Shown here: one piece after another, positions 35,766-44,913 of the stretch
Layout of the letters: the number at the start of each line of letters is the position of its first letter
Numbering within the stretch: the stretch's first letter is position 1
Source of the DNA: Prevotella sp. BV3P1
Lineage (GTDB): Bacteria; Bacteroidota; Bacteroidia; Bacteroidales; Bacteroidaceae
Direction: 5' to 3'
DNA length: 64,000 nt
NCBI RefSeq assembly: GCF_000479005.1
Contig: NZ_AWXC01000004.1
Location: 1 to 64,000 of the forward strand
Notes under the pieces: model-generated
Database searches by the model: none
Told to the model about the DNA's origin: nothing
Seen by the model: the letters and a program-made list of their open reading frames with translations, nothing else
Translations under genes and position numbers: made by a program

Positions 35766-36014
35766 GTTCATATCATTTTGCTTTGATGAATGATGATGTT
35801 GTATTCAGAATGACCATTGATTGTTGCGATGTTGACTGACAACGAAAAAAATACAGCAGATGGCTATTGGTTTTGCTGACAAACTGGTCGTGCGTCCCTA
35901 CATTATTCTTATGACTGATTCACAATAGGCTACATTTGTTACCGCATAAGCATAGGATCTTGTAGTGAGAGCGACTTTTCTTGTAATTTTATAGAGATAA
36001 ATAAGATTGTTTTG

Positions 36015-36022
36015 TAAATTTG
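36015..36022 (+). promoter_or_regulatory. Promoter -7 box for the endonuclease I gene
   Basis: TAAATTTG, 27 nt before the ATG at 36050. It overlaps the earlier in-frame start at 36020, which is therefore not used. Confidence 0.5.
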
Positions 36023-36049
36023 CAAACAATCAAATTGAAATTATTTTTT

Positions 36050-37600
36050 ATGCTGAAATCGTTTACTCTGCGACATATCTTCTTGTCAACACTCATGTTA
36101 GGTACCGCCACCTTGTGGGCCCAAGGTCCCAACCACACGGGAACCTATTACGAACGTACGAACGGAAAAACGGGTGCTGCGTTGAAGACAGCCTTCTTTC
36201 ACGTCATTTCCGGTACCATTCACGGGTCTTATAATGGGCTTTGGGAGATTTATCATACGTCCGATCGGCGAGCTGACGGCAAACTTTACGACATCTATTC
36301 CAACACCACCAATTATGTCATTGGCAGTAGTGCGCAAGGGCATCCCTGTTCAGGTGAAGGAGACGGCTACAATCGGGAGCACACGGTGCCTAAGAGTTGG
36401 TTTTACAAAGCCAAGCCGATGTTGTATGACGCTCATCACATCCTGCCCTCGGATGGCTATGTGAACAATCGAAGAAGCAATTTTCCTTATGGCGAAACCA
36501 AGGGTGAAACGTACCAGTCGAACAACGGATTCAGCAAACTTGGAAGATGTACGTTGCCTGGTTATAGCGGAACTGTATTTGAACCCAACGATGAATACAA
36601 GGGCGATTTGGCTCGAATTTATTTCTACATGGTTACTTGTTATGAGAGTAGCGTGTCAAAATGGTCGAGTGGAAATGGGGGCGCCAACATCTTTTCGGGA
36701 AATGCCTACAAGCCGTTTGTCAAGTGGCAGATGGATATGCTGCTGCGTTGGGCGAAGAAAGATCCTGTGAGTGACAAGGAGATTAAACGCAATGAGGCGG
36801 TGGCAAAAGCTCAAGGCAACAGAAATCCGTTTGTTGACTATCCGGGGTTGGAGGATTATATCTGGGGCGATTCTGTGAATGTAGCATTCAGTTATGACCA
36901 TTACCGCAGTGGTGGTAGCGTCGTTGTGCCTGATCCTACCCCAGACCCAACACCCCAACCGGGTGTGGATGGCGTGGTTTTCAATGAGTCGTTTGCATCG
37001 AGCAAGGGGATGTTCACTGTCGAGAACAAGCAATTGTCTAACGGCATGACTTACGTTTGGTCCAAATATGCGAAAAACAACGTGCAGTGTATAAAGGCAT
37101 CTGCCTATGTCAATCGCGCCAACCAGGCTGCTGAAAGCTGGTTGGTATCGACGGTCATCGATTTAACAGCATACGAAAAAGTGCAAATGAGCTTTGAACA
37201 GGCTTGCAACTATTTAAAGAGTTACAGAAATAGGGGAGGAGAATTCTTGTCTGTGATGATACGAGTGGTAGGACAATCGACATGGACGAACTTGAATGTT
37301 GAGATTCCCGGACTTGATAATTGGACGTTCGTACAGACCAACCCCATCAACTTGAGTGCCTATGCTGGCAAGAAAATACAAGTGGCTTTCATCTATAAGA
37401 GTACCACTTCGTGTGCGCCAACCTGGGAAATCAGAAACTTGAAGGTGACAGGAAGTGTGCCTACGGGCATCTCTCGAGTAATTACCGACTGGCAAAAGCT
37501 GGATCCTGCGGCACCGATGTTTGATTTGTTTGGACAGCGGGTGCGCAGGAATTATAGAGGAGTGGTGATTCAACATGGCAGAAAACATCTCAAACGATAA
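36050..37600 (+). CDS. Secreted endonuclease I with adhesin-like C-terminus
   Basis: 516 aa from the ATG at 36050. Signal peptide (about 1-24, ending TLWAQ). The endonuclease I domain (about 30-270) has the His-Me-like catalytic motif YNREHTVPKSWF and the metal-site DAHHILPSDGYVNNRRSNFPYG. A Pro/Asp/Thr linker (PDPTPDPTPQPGVDG) leads to a beta-sandwich of choice-of-anchor-J/cleaved-adhesin type (about 300-470; FNESFASSKGMFTVEN, WLVSTVIDLT). The last about 25 residues (DLFGQRVRRNYRGVVIQHGR) resemble the short C-terminal segment seen on many secreted Bacteroidetes proteins. It probably degrades extracellular DNA for nutrients or biofilm remodelling. Confidence 0.85.
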   Translation: MLKSFTLRHIFLSTLMLGTATLWAQGPNHTGTYYERTNGKTGAALKTAFFHVISGTIHGSYNGLWEIYHTSDRRADGKLYDIYSNTTNYVIGSSAQGHPCSGEGDGYNREHTVPKSWFYKAKPMLYDAHHILPSDGYVNNRRSNFPYGETKGETYQSNNGFSKLGRCTLPGYSGTVFEPNDEYKGDLARIYFYMVTCYESSVSKWSSGNGGANIFSGNAYKPFVKWQMDMLLRWAKKDPVSDKEIKRNEAVAKAQGNRNPFVDYPGLEDYIWGDSVNVAFSYDHYRSGGSVVVPDPTPDPTPQPGVDGVVFNESFASSKGMFTVENKQLSNGMTYVWSKYAKNNVQCIKASAYVNRANQAAESWLVSTVIDLTAYEKVQMSFEQACNYLKSYRNRGGEFLSVMIRVVGQSTWTNLNVEIPGLDNWTFVQTNPINLSAYAGKKIQVAFIYKSTTSCAPTWEIRNLKVTGSVPTGISRVITDWQKLDPAAPMFDLFGQRVRRNYRGVVIQHGRKHLKR

Positions 37601-37673
37601 CGGCATTTAGTTGGGATAAATGGCGTGATACTGCTGAAAAAAATGTATCTTAGCAGAAAAATAGGAGGCTGTC

Positions 37674-38180
37674 ATGAGAAATGGGTTTCTTTTATGTATT
37701 GTGTTTGCTCTTCTGGTGGGATGCTCATCAAGCCGTTTGACACCACAGCAGAAGGCCGTGAAGTCGGCTTGGACGGCGCAAAAGGTTCACGAGGTCATTG
37801 AAAATAAAAAGATGGCGGTGGATATCAATTATGTCATTCCTTTCCGTGGGGGGATGAAACATCTGGACTACGGGTATGACATCCGCCTGTCTGGTGACAC
37901 GCTTTATTCTTATCTTCCCTACTATGGGCGTGCTTACAACATTCCATACGGGGGCGGAAAGGCTTTGGTGTTTGATGCTCCTATTCAGGATTATGCTGTC
38001 AGTAGCCCCAAAAAAGGGTTGACAAAAATGGACATCTATGTAGAAAACGATGAAGATCGATACGCATATATGATGGAAATTTTTGATAACGGACAGGTTA
38101 ACCTGCTGATAAGGGCGCAAAAACGGGAGCAAATTTTGTTCAGAGGAAAACTCGTCATCAAGGATGAAAAGGAACAATAG
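37674..38180 (+). CDS. DUF4251 lipoprotein
   Basis: 168 aa. Lipoprotein signal ending LLVGCSSS. The mature part (VDINYVIPFRGGMKHLDYGYDIRLSGDTLYSYLPYYGRAYNIPYGGGKALVFDAPIQDY) matches the DUF4251 pattern, a family of small Bacteroidetes periplasmic lipoproteins of unknown function. A strong Shine-Dalgarno sequence AGGAGG lies 5 nt before the ATG. It may be transcribed alone; the next gene is 125 nt away. Confidence 0.77.
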   Translation: MRNGFLLCIVFALLVGCSSSRLTPQQKAVKSAWTAQKVHEVIENKKMAVDINYVIPFRGGMKHLDYGYDIRLSGDTLYSYLPYYGRAYNIPYGGGKALVFDAPIQDYAVSSPKKGLTKMDIYVENDEDRYAYMMEIFDNGQVNLLIRAQKREQILFRGKLVIKDEKEQ

Positions 38181-38305
38181 CAAACGCATCGCCCTTCTTG
38201 CAGTCTGTGTTGGATGCGCATGGGCTGGTGGATTGGTGCCAGATGGCTTGTCCTATGAATTGATATGTCTTTAAAAAAATGTGCCAATCCATAGCTGTTT
38301 AAATC

Positions 38306-39151
38306 ATGACCAACCAACGTTCACATTCCTATCGGCACCACCACCATCGCCATCACCACCACGGTTCAAGGTGGAAGAGAAGGCTGAAGGCAGTGGCTAT
38401 TGTGGTGTCTGTTTTGTTTTTTGTGTTCTGTTCGGTGGTAATCTTTTTCCCCGAGCAGTACAGAAGTTTTCTTTCAGGCCTGCAAACTACGGCTTGGCAA
38501 AGCGGATTGCTGCCTCATCCCCGGAGCAAATATCATTATGATGGTATCGATGTTTCGCATCACCAAGGACCTATCGATTGGCCTTTGGTGGCCAGCGACA
38601 CGTGCATTCAGTTTGTATACATCAAGGCTACCGAGGGCAGTACGCACGTCGATACGCTTTATCAGTACAATATACGAGAGGCTAAACGTGCGGGATTGTT
38701 GGTTGGGTCGTATCATTTTTTGACCTCTTCCAGTTCTATGCGTTCACAATTCAACAACTTTATCACTCAAGTTGACAGTACATCTCAGCATCTTTTGCCC
38801 ATGGTTGATGTGGAATGGTCGGGGGTAAAAGGGTGGAATAAGCGCCAAATACAGGACAGTTTGGCTGTTTTTCTATGGTTGGTGAAGCAACATTACGGTT
38901 CGTATCCGCTACTTTATGCGGATAGTCGCTTCTATAACGCCCATCTTTCGCCCCGTTTTGATAAGCTGCCCCTATTCATTGCCCATTATAGTGATGAGGC
39001 TCCCGTGGTGAAGGGCGCTCATCGGCACTATATATGGCAGCGCGATCAGCATGGATGGGTGAGTGGTATCAATCGTGAAGTGGATTTGGATGCGTTTGCA
39101 TCTGGCACGACAATCACCGATATCCTGCTTCCAATAAAATCGAATGAATAA
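38306..39151 (+). CDS. GH25 lysozyme with a His-rich N-terminus
   Basis: 281 aa. Residues 7-19 contain nine His (HHHHRHHHH at 11-19), then a basic patch and one membrane segment (about 31-50), so the His-rich tail faces the cytoplasm and the enzyme faces the periplasm. The GH25 domain (about 78-275) starts YDGIDVSHHQGPIDW (Asp of the active site), continues with FVYIKATEGSTHVDTLY and has MVDVEW, whose Asp and Glu are the catalytic pair. The family cuts the MurNAc-GlcNAc bond in peptidoglycan. The His run is odd and could bind metals. Confidence 0.87.
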   Translation: MTNQRSHSYRHHHHRHHHHGSRWKRRLKAVAIVVSVLFFVFCSVVIFFPEQYRSFLSGLQTTAWQSGLLPHPRSKYHYDGIDVSHHQGPIDWPLVASDTCIQFVYIKATEGSTHVDTLYQYNIREAKRAGLLVGSYHFLTSSSSMRSQFNNFITQVDSTSQHLLPMVDVEWSGVKGWNKRQIQDSLAVFLWLVKQHYGSYPLLYADSRFYNAHLSPRFDKLPLFIAHYSDEAPVVKGAHRHYIWQRDQHGWVSGINREVDLDAFASGTTITDILLPIKSNE

Positions 39152-39274
39152 TGACTTCTGGCAAGAAAATGATATTCTAAGAGGTAAAAAACTGTCTGCC
39201 GAAGCCATTCATTGTGGTTTATTCTCGAAAGGAATATTAGTTTTTATCTTGATAATGATAGGAGCGGGGTGGAT

Positions 39275-40024
39275 TTATTGCAGCTCCAATTCCACTGGGC
39301 AGTGGTCACTTCCTAAAATCTCAGTGTGTATTTTGGCGTCAACGAGTCGTTCTTTGAGCCGTTCTGAAATGAGAAAATAGTCGATACGCCAGCCGGCATT
39401 CTTTTCTCTTGCACGGAATCTGTACGACCACCACGAGTATGTTACTTGCTCAGGATAGAGATGACGAAAGGTATCTACAAAGCCATTGTTAAGCAAAATG
39501 GTCATCTTTTCACGCTCTTCGTCCGTAAAACCGGCATTACGGCGATTGGTCTTGGGGTTCTTCAGGTCGATTTCTTCATGGGCAACGTTCAGATCTCCGC
39601 AGATAATCACTGGTTTGATGGCATCCAGTTGTTTGACGTAAGCTCGGAAATCGTCTTCCCATTGCATGCGATAGTCAAGTCGGCGAAGCTCATCTTGTGA
39701 GTTGGGAACATAGACGGTGATTATGAAAAAGTCCTCCATCTCCAAGGTTATCACTCGTCCTTCGTGGTCGTGTTTGTCTATTCCCAAGCCATACGTCACG
39801 TTCAGCGGTTTGTGTTTGGTGTAGATGGCGGTACCCGAATAGCCTTTCTTGTCGGCATAGTTCCAGTACGATTGGTAGCCTTCAAACTGCAAGTCCAATT
39901 GGCCTGCCTGCATTTTGGTTTCTTGCAGGCAAAAAAAGTCAGCGTCCAAATGATGGAATGATGCTTCAAAATCCTTCTTCACACAGGCCCTCAGCCCGTT
40001 AACATTCCATGAGATAAACTTCAT
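39275..40024 (-). CDS. xth: Exodeoxyribonuclease III (AP endonuclease)
   Basis: 249 aa. Exonuclease-endonuclease-phosphatase fold: WNVNGLRA (Asn), CLQETKMQ (metal Glu), [16 protein letters not shown] (Tyr), [14 protein letters not shown] (Asp/Asn), WRIDYFLIS and [10 protein letters not shown] (catalytic Asp-His). It cuts DNA 5' of abasic sites and removes 3' blocks in base-excision repair. It lies downstream of folE on the same strand but is 159 nt away. Confidence 0.94.
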   Translation of the reverse strand: MKFISWNVNGLRACVKKDFEASFHHLDADFFCLQETKMQAGQLDLQFEGYQSYWNYADKKGYSGTAIYTKHKPLNVTYGLGIDKHDHEGRVITLEMEDFFIITVYVPNSQDELRRLDYRMQWEDDFRAYVKQLDAIKPVIICGDLNVAHEEIDLKNPKTNRRNAGFTDEEREKMTILLNNGFVDTFRHLYPEQVTYSWWSYRFRAREKNAGWRIDYFLISERLKERLVDAKIHTEILGSDHCPVELELQ

Positions 40025-40183
40025 ATACTTAGATTAATCGTAAATAATTGCGTTTGGCAATCCCCAAGTTGCCGTCTTATGTTGGTTTTGAGATGGCCGA
40101 ATTGTCGTCCAATTGCTTGTTGATGATGGGAAAATAGTGTAATGTTGGATGCGAGATGTCAAACACGATAGGTGTGAATGTGC

Positions 40184-40777
40184 TTATATTCTCTTTGATT
40201 CCCCTCGCAGAAGATTCATAAACTCCTCACGAGTTTTAGCCTGATTGAAGGCACCACTGAACGCACTGGTGGTGGTGATGGAGTTTTGTTTCTCCACTCC
40301 GCGCATCTGCATGCACATGTGTTTGGCCTCAATCACCACCATCACTCCCAAGGGTTTGAGCGCACTTTGGATGCAATCTCCGATTTGTTGCGTCAAACGT
40401 TCCTGCACTTGCAGACGATGACTGTATATGTCAACCACGCGAGCTATTTTGCTTAATCCGGTGATGTGCCCGTTGGGGATGTAGGCTACATGCACTTTTC
40501 CGTAGAAAGGCAGCATGTGGTGCTCGCACATGGAGAAGAAATCAATGTCTTTGACGATGACCATTTGATTGTATTTCTCATCAAACAGCGCATCAAGAAG
40601 CACTTGCTTGGGGTCTTGTGCGTAACCTCTTGTCAGCACTTGCATGGCTTTTGCCACACGCATGGGTGTCTTCTGTAAGCCTTCGCGCTGTGGGTCTTCG
40701 CCGAGGAGTGATAATATTTTTTCGTAATGTGAGGCCAGTTCGTCAAGGCCTTCACGAAATTCAGTCTCTGAATTCAT
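40184..40777 (-). CDS. folE: GTP cyclohydrolase I
   Basis: 197 aa. It converts GTP to 7,8-dihydroneopterin triphosphate, first step of folate (and queuosine precursor) synthesis. Motifs: [20 protein letters not shown] (zinc Cys and His), [20 protein letters not shown] and [21 protein letters not shown] with the second zinc Cys. It is 21 nt after the SPOR gene, so it belongs to the tpiA/SPOR/folE unit. Confidence 0.96.
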   Translation of the reverse strand: MNSETEFREGLDELASHYEKILSLLGEDPQREGLQKTPMRVAKAMQVLTRGYAQDPKQVLLDALFDEKYNQMVIVKDIDFFSMCEHHMLPFYGKVHVAYIPNGHITGLSKIARVVDIYSHRLQVQERLTQQIGDCIQSALKPLGVMVVIEAKHMCMQMRGVEKQNSITTTSAFSGAFNQAKTREEFMNLLRGESKRI

Positions 40778-40798
40778 GTGTGTCTTCGTTCCTATAGT

Positions 40799-41482
40799 TT
40801 AATACTGTACAGTGATTTTGCCGCGTACAATGCTGGCTTGGTTGTATCCAAGACCTTTCACTTGCTTGAGAATGTGCGCCGCTTCTTCATAACTTCGATA
40901 GTTACCTACGCGGCAAATCCATCTGGGAGAATAGAAATGAACGTAAACCGGCTCATTAGGAAACGTCTGTTTGATTTTGTCTCTGGCGGTTTCTGCTCGT
41001 TGTCTGTCGGCACGCGAGTTGCCTCCAGCATAGACTTGCACACGGTATCCATTGATTTTATACCCCTTACGCATCACTTTTTTGCGCATGTCGATGGTGG
41101 GAATCTCCATCTCATTTGTCGAAGTATCTTCGTTTTGCAGTCGTTTATCTTCATGCTTAGCCGTGGAATCATGTTTCGTTTCAGTTTCCTCTTTTGACTT
41201 CTGACCATTCTTCTCCGCCGGGTTTGTTGTTACTGCATGCGTGTTTTGATTCTTCGTTGATGCGACATTTTTTACGTTTTGCGCTTTGTTATCAGTTCTG
41301 CCAGTCTGTGTTGTAGCGGTTTTTGCTTTTCCGTTAACCAATTCGTCGATATCCTTACTCTGGCTAACTTTGACAGATGCTTTTCCTGGCTCCTTCTTCT
41401 GAAGATGCTCAAGGAAAGTCTGTGCATCAGCAAATGTTACTGAACAAATGATGATGATGAATAAAGTGACGAATTTCTTCAT
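40799..41482 (-). CDS. SPOR-domain exported protein
   Basis: 227 aa. Signal peptide (MKKFVTLFIIIICSVTFADA), a long Lys/Thr/Asn-rich low-complexity linker (about 30-130) and a C-terminal SPOR domain (YKINGYRVQVYAGGNSRADRQRAETARDKIKQTFP...WICRVGNYRSYEEAAHILKQVKGLGYNQASIVRG). It probably binds septal peptidoglycan in the periplasm. It is unlike the lipoprotein SPOR gene at 23.97 kb, having a cleaved rather than lipidated N-terminus. Confidence 0.85.
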   Translation of the reverse strand: MKKFVTLFIIIICSVTFADAQTFLEHLQKKEPGKASVKVSQSKDIDELVNGKAKTATTQTGRTDNKAQNVKNVASTKNQNTHAVTTNPAEKNGQKSKEETETKHDSTAKHEDKRLQNEDTSTNEMEIPTIDMRKKVMRKGYKINGYRVQVYAGGNSRADRQRAETARDKIKQTFPNEPVYVHFYSPRWICRVGNYRSYEEAAHILKQVKGLGYNQASIVRGKITVQY

Positions 41483-41500
41483 TTTTCTTGATTGTTAATT

Positions 41501-41553
41501 CAAAAATATCGAGTGAGACAAAGGCTCACGATTGGATGGGCCTTGCCTCACTC
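41501..41553 (-). terminator. Terminator or attenuator between tpiA and SPOR
   Basis: On the minus strand, GCCTTGCCTCACTC-type and GAGTGAGACAAAGGC-type arms (41540-41553 and 41511-41525) pair over about 13 bp with one mismatch and one bulge, followed by a short T-run. Confidence 0.5.
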
Positions 41554-41568
41554 AACATGAGTGGAGTC

Positions 41569-42330
41569 TTATTTCTTCCAAGCGTCAATGATGCCCTTGA
41601 AGTCGGCACATTTAAGTGATGCACCACCAATCAGACCGCCATCGATGTTTTCTTTAGCGAACAATTCAGGTGCATTGCTGGCTTTGCAGCTGCCTCCGTA
41701 CAAGATTGTAGTGTCCTGAGCCACCTCGTTACCATACTTCTCAGCGACGATTGAACGAATATAGGCATGAATCTCTTCTGCCTGATCGGCTGTTGCAGTC
41801 TTTCCAGTACCAATAGCCCAGATGGGTTCGTAGGCGATAATGATGTTCTTGAACTCCTCTTCAGAAAGGTTAAATACAGAACCTTCGAGTTCTGCCTTTA
41901 CCACTTCGTTCTGCTTGTTGGCCTCGCGTTCCTCTAAAGTCTCGCCAATGCAAAAGATAACCTTCAGGCCATTCTTCAATGCCAACTGCACTTTCTCTTT
42001 CAATATTTCTGGAGTTTCCTTGTAATATTGACGTCTTTCAGAGTGTCCAAGAATGACATATTGTGCTCCAGTGCTTTTTACCATCTCTGCAGAAACCTCA
42101 CCTGTGTAGGCTCCTTTTTCCTTATCGGCACAGTTCTCAGCACCCAGACCTACCAAGTTTTTATCCAATACGTCTGCTACACATGCCAAGTGAATGAACG
42201 GTGTGCAGATGATAACGCCGCAGTTGGGCTTTTCAGCTACTAATGCTTCATTGATTTCTTTTGCTAAAGCAACACCTTCTTGCAGGTTCAGATTCATCTT
42301 CCAGTTGCCTGCTACGATTTTTTTTCTCAT
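41569..42330 (-). CDS. tpiA: Triosephosphate isomerase
   Basis: 253 aa. It interconverts DHAP and glyceraldehyde-3-phosphate. AGNWKMNL (catalytic Lys-Asn region), [11 protein letters not shown] (His), [15 protein letters not shown] (catalytic Glu and loop 6) and [15 protein letters not shown] / [11 protein letters not shown] (phosphate site) are all present. It is 4 nt after the BT_3928-like gene. Confidence 0.97.
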   Translation of the reverse strand: MRKKIVAGNWKMNLNLQEGVALAKEINEALVAEKPNCGVIICTPFIHLACVADVLDKNLVGLGAENCADKEKGAYTGEVSAEMVKSTGAQYVILGHSERRQYYKETPEILKEKVQLALKNGLKVIFCIGETLEEREANKQNEVVKAELEGSVFNLSEEEFKNIIIAYEPIWAIGTGKTATADQAEEIHAYIRSIVAEKYGNEVAQDTTILYGGSCKASNAPELFAKENIDGGLIGGASLKCADFKGIIDAWKK

Positions 42331-42334
42331 TTTA

Positions 42335-43663
42335 CTATTCTTTTTTTAGAGTTGATTTATTATCTTTTTCTTTCTGTTGAAAGCGTTTTTCTTTCTTTTT
42401 CTTGAACTTCAACCACTTGCTCCAGGCCCAAAGACGGTCGGCAACGGTCAGCAACATCAATGGCAGGATGAACCACAAGAAGATTTCAGTAATCCTGGTT
42501 GGCACACTGTTGGCCGGCATTTGCCCAATCACTTCTTCGTTCAGCGGCCGTTGCATATCGACTTCTTTCGGCAAGTCGTTGTGGCTCCATTTCCTAATGA
42601 TGGTTCCTTTCTTCAGTAAAAGCAGCCCAGGATTACTCCTGATGATGGTCTTCAGCGTGGTTTCGTCAGTCATGCAGAACGGATATTCGGCACCCGTTAG
42701 ATCCTGCCAACGCTTGATGTGCGGCTCGGTACTTGACGTGAGGCAATAAAATGGATAATTGTACGTCTGTGCATACTCGTAGATCCTGTCAATATCGCCG
42801 AAGTTTGAATCGTCTGCATATTCCAGATGAGGCGAGATGAGCAAGAAGGTGTAACTCGTATCGTTCAACACTTCCTGCGTGAGGTCATCTCCCTGCTGGG
42901 TTTGTATGCTGAAGTCGTGTATGGGAGGCACGTACCCTTTCGCCGTCTGTACGGTCTTACTGTCCACGAAAGTCCAAGTGGAGTCAGGATAATTCTCCAA
43001 TGTAAACTCCTTCGTCACGCCATTTTTTTTCAGCAAGAACGTTGTTTCAAACTTGGGTTGCTCCGCTCCTTCTGGAATCACCATGCCCTCTTGGATGTTG
43101 GCTCCCACATGATAAGGCCTGAAATCGAACAGTGGCAGCTTGTACAGACAATACAGACTGGACACGATGATGAAGAAGATGGTATAGTTGAACACAATCC
43201 ATTGGTTGGGCCTTGATATGAAACGCCACATGCGTGTCGGCCAAATGGCCAAGACGATGGCACAACCCAGCAGCACAATGTTCTTCAACAATGTATCCGT
43301 ATTGCTCAGTTTGATGGCGTCACCAAAGCACCCGCAGTCGCTAATGGGATTGGCGATGGCCAACCACAGCGTCACTACTGTCATGATTGCCATGAAAACC
43401 AGCGTGATTTTCGACACCACTCGCCGCCTGATGGCCAGCAGGATGAACACGCCTAAGCAGAATTCCAAAGCCGACAGAACCACCGAAGCTCCCAACGTCA
43501 TCCAGTCGGGAACCATGCCTTGCCATGCCAATGCTTCCAGATAGTCTTCTATCTTATATTGTGTCCCTAATGGGTCAATTGCCTTGACATATCCTGATAG
43601 GATGAATGTCACCCCCAGGAGCAGGCGGCAAACGTTGGTCGATATCGTCTTGAGTTTATTCAC
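42335..43663 (-). CDS. BT_3928-like membrane protein (DoxX-like plus thioredoxin-like domain)
   Basis: 442 aa. The first about 150 residues form four membrane segments of DoxX/MauE-like type ([20 protein letters not shown], then [18 protein letters not shown] and [16 protein letters not shown]). A further membrane segment near 165-180 leads to a periplasmic domain (about 190-390) with a thioredoxin-like layout but no CXXC ([20 protein letters not shown]...[27 protein letters not shown]). One membrane segment lies near the C-terminus, then a Lys-rich tail. The order DUF1599/this protein/tpiA is recurrent in Bacteroidales. Function unknown; a redox or envelope role is a guess. Confidence 0.78.
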   Translation of the reverse strand: MNKLKTISTNVCRLLLGVTFILSGYVKAIDPLGTQYKIEDYLEALAWQGMVPDWMTLGASVVLSALEFCLGVFILLAIRRRVVSKITLVFMAIMTVVTLWLAIANPISDCGCFGDAIKLSNTDTLLKNIVLLGCAIVLAIWPTRMWRFISRPNQWIVFNYTIFFIIVSSLYCLYKLPLFDFRPYHVGANIQEGMVIPEGAEQPKFETTFLLKKNGVTKEFTLENYPDSTWTFVDSKTVQTAKGYVPPIHDFSIQTQQGDDLTQEVLNDTSYTFLLISPHLEYADDSNFGDIDRIYEYAQTYNYPFYCLTSSTEPHIKRWQDLTGAEYPFCMTDETTLKTIIRSNPGLLLLKKGTIIRKWSHNDLPKEVDMQRPLNEEVIGQMPANSVPTRITEIFLWFILPLMLLTVADRLWAWSKWLKFKKKKEKRFQQKEKDNKSTLKKE

Positions 43664-44198
43664 TGAACCTGATGACGCCGAAGACAGCGTAGTTGATGAT
43701 GTCCATCAAATTGGAATCGATGCCCTCAGAAACGAGTGCCTGTCCATGGATATCTTCCAGTTCTTTGATTCGTTGTATCTTTGTCAAGATAAAGTCTGTG
43801 TAACTACTCACGCGCATCGAGCGCCAAGCCTCATCGTAGTCGTGGTTCTTTTTCACCATCAGTGTGAGCGCTTCACTCGCATGTTGGTCGTACAGGGCCA
43901 TGGCTTGCTCGGTGTTGATGTCTATTTCGTCAACGAATCCCTTCTCCAGTTGAATCAGTCCCACGATGCCATAGTTAATCAAGGCCATGAATTCCGGGCG
44001 GATGCCTTCGTCTATCATGGCTTGTTTTTTGATTTCCAACGAGCGTATGCGCTTGGCTTTGATGAACAGCTGGTCTGTCAATGACGACGGACGCAGAATG
44101 CGCCACGACGCACTGTAATCGTGAAGTTTCTTCTCAAAGAGCGTGCGACATTCGGTCAGCACCTTCTTGAACTGCTCTTCTGTCTTCGTATTGTTCAT
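43656..44198 (-). CDS. DUF1599 protein with two internal repeats
   Basis: 180 aa from the ATG at 44198; a TTG 15 nt upstream would lie in the promoter. The protein consists of two copies of one module: residues 20-84 and 113-178, each with HDY (26-28; 119-121), a W four residues on (32; 125), an SSLTD/SSYTD motif, a K-RI-LE helix and INYG/INYA (74-77; 168-171). DUF1599 is a helical domain whose members have been linked by others to nucleotide modification; no activity is visible. It overlaps the next gene by 8 nt, so it is the first gene of the tpiA operon. Confidence 0.8.
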   Translation of the reverse strand: MNNTKTEEQFKKVLTECRTLFEKKLHDYSASWRILRPSSLTDQLFIKAKRIRSLEIKKQAMIDEGIRPEFMALINYGIVGLIQLEKGFVDEIDINTEQAMALYDQHASEALTLMVKKNHDYDEAWRSMRVSSYTDFILTKIQRIKELEDIHGQALVSEGIDSNLMDIINYAVFGVIRFSE

Positions 44199-44210
44199 AT
44201 TTACTGTTTG

Positions 44211-44242
44211 CAAAATTAGTCAATTCTCATGAAATATCCAAA
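44211..44242 (-). promoter_or_regulatory. Promoter of the DUF1599/tpiA/folE operon
   Basis: On the minus strand TTTG (44242-44239), 20-nt spacer, TAATTTTG (44218-44211): close to exact consensus. The leader is very short, about 6-8 nt. Confidence 0.75.
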
Positions 44243-44303
44243 GGAAGTGGATGTCGATTTTTTGCTGACAAACATGTGAAGAACGAGTTGGCAGGTTCAA
44301 AAC

Positions 44304-44356
44304 GAAAAAAATGAAGAATCGCTTTGCGGGGTTATCTCTCGCCAGTCGTTCTTCAT
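44304..44356 (-). terminator. Terminator of the small lipoprotein gene
   Basis: ATGAAGAA and TTCTTCAT arms (44311-44318, 44349-44356) with a further CG pair; the minus-strand T-run is at 44310-44304. Confidence 0.6.
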
Positions 44357-44408
44357 TCTCTGTCCTTTGCGCAACTCTCCAGGTTGCGTGGCGTGTCTGA
44401 AACCAGTT

Positions 44409-44819
44409 CTATATCCCCTGTTTCTGCCGCATCCTAATCATTCGCACCACACCGCACATGGCCTCGTAGCGCGCCTTCAGCGAGTCGCGTTCCACCCTCA
44501 TCATGTTGGCTTTGTACAGATTCGATTCCATGGGGATGCTTCTCAAAACAGTTTGTAGTGCCGAGTCGGTCTGAGCAATGTCGGCCTGTGCCTGCTTCAA
44601 GGAGGCGTTTTGCCAAATGCGTAGGGCCTCCTTGCGGCTCTCTATGGCTTTGGGAAACTGCATGCGCAACGCCATGATGGAGTCGAGTGCTTCGTTATAG
44701 CAACCGTCCTTATATAAGGTCTTGATTTGAGAGAGCAATCTTGCTGCTTTTTCGTCTTCAGATGGTGTGCACGAACAGATGAGAAGCGTACACAGAATCA
44801 ACCACATATATTTCTTCAT
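44409..44819 (-). CDS. Hypothetical helical lipoprotein (136 aa)
   Basis: Lipoprotein signal MKKYMWLILCTLLICSCTPS with the lipid Cys at residue 18. The rest is almost all helix: a TPR-like pair (EKAARLLSQIKTLYKDGCYNEALDSIMALRMQFP) and a coiled coil (ASLKQAQADIAQTDSALQTVL...RVERDSLKARYEAMCGVVRMIRMRQ). I do not recognise a named family. It is transcribed alone, divergent from the cca gene, with its own terminator. Confidence 0.72.
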   Translation of the reverse strand: MKKYMWLILCTLLICSCTPSEDEKAARLLSQIKTLYKDGCYNEALDSIMALRMQFPKAIESRKEALRIWQNASLKQAQADIAQTDSALQTVLRSIPMESNLYKANMMRVERDSLKARYEAMCGVVRMIRMRQKQGI

Positions 44820-44875
44820 ATCGCAAAAATACGATTTTTCTCTTTCATAGCATCCAAAACATGGCTAATTTTTAG

Positions 44876-44883
44876 TAACTTTG
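44876..44883 (+). promoter_or_regulatory. Promoter -7 box for cca
   Basis: TAACTTTG, about 30 nt before the ATG at 44914; it overlaps the earlier TTG in-frame start, which is thereby excluded. Confidence 0.55.
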
Positions 44884-44913
44884 CAGCCACTTAAGAAGTT
44901 TTATAGTTTCAAC

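Noticed and set aside
39144-39380. 78-aa plus-strand frame after the GH25 gene
   Set aside because: Its second half lies on the complementary strand of xth, and there is no promoter or motif; the hydrophobic run is not enough.
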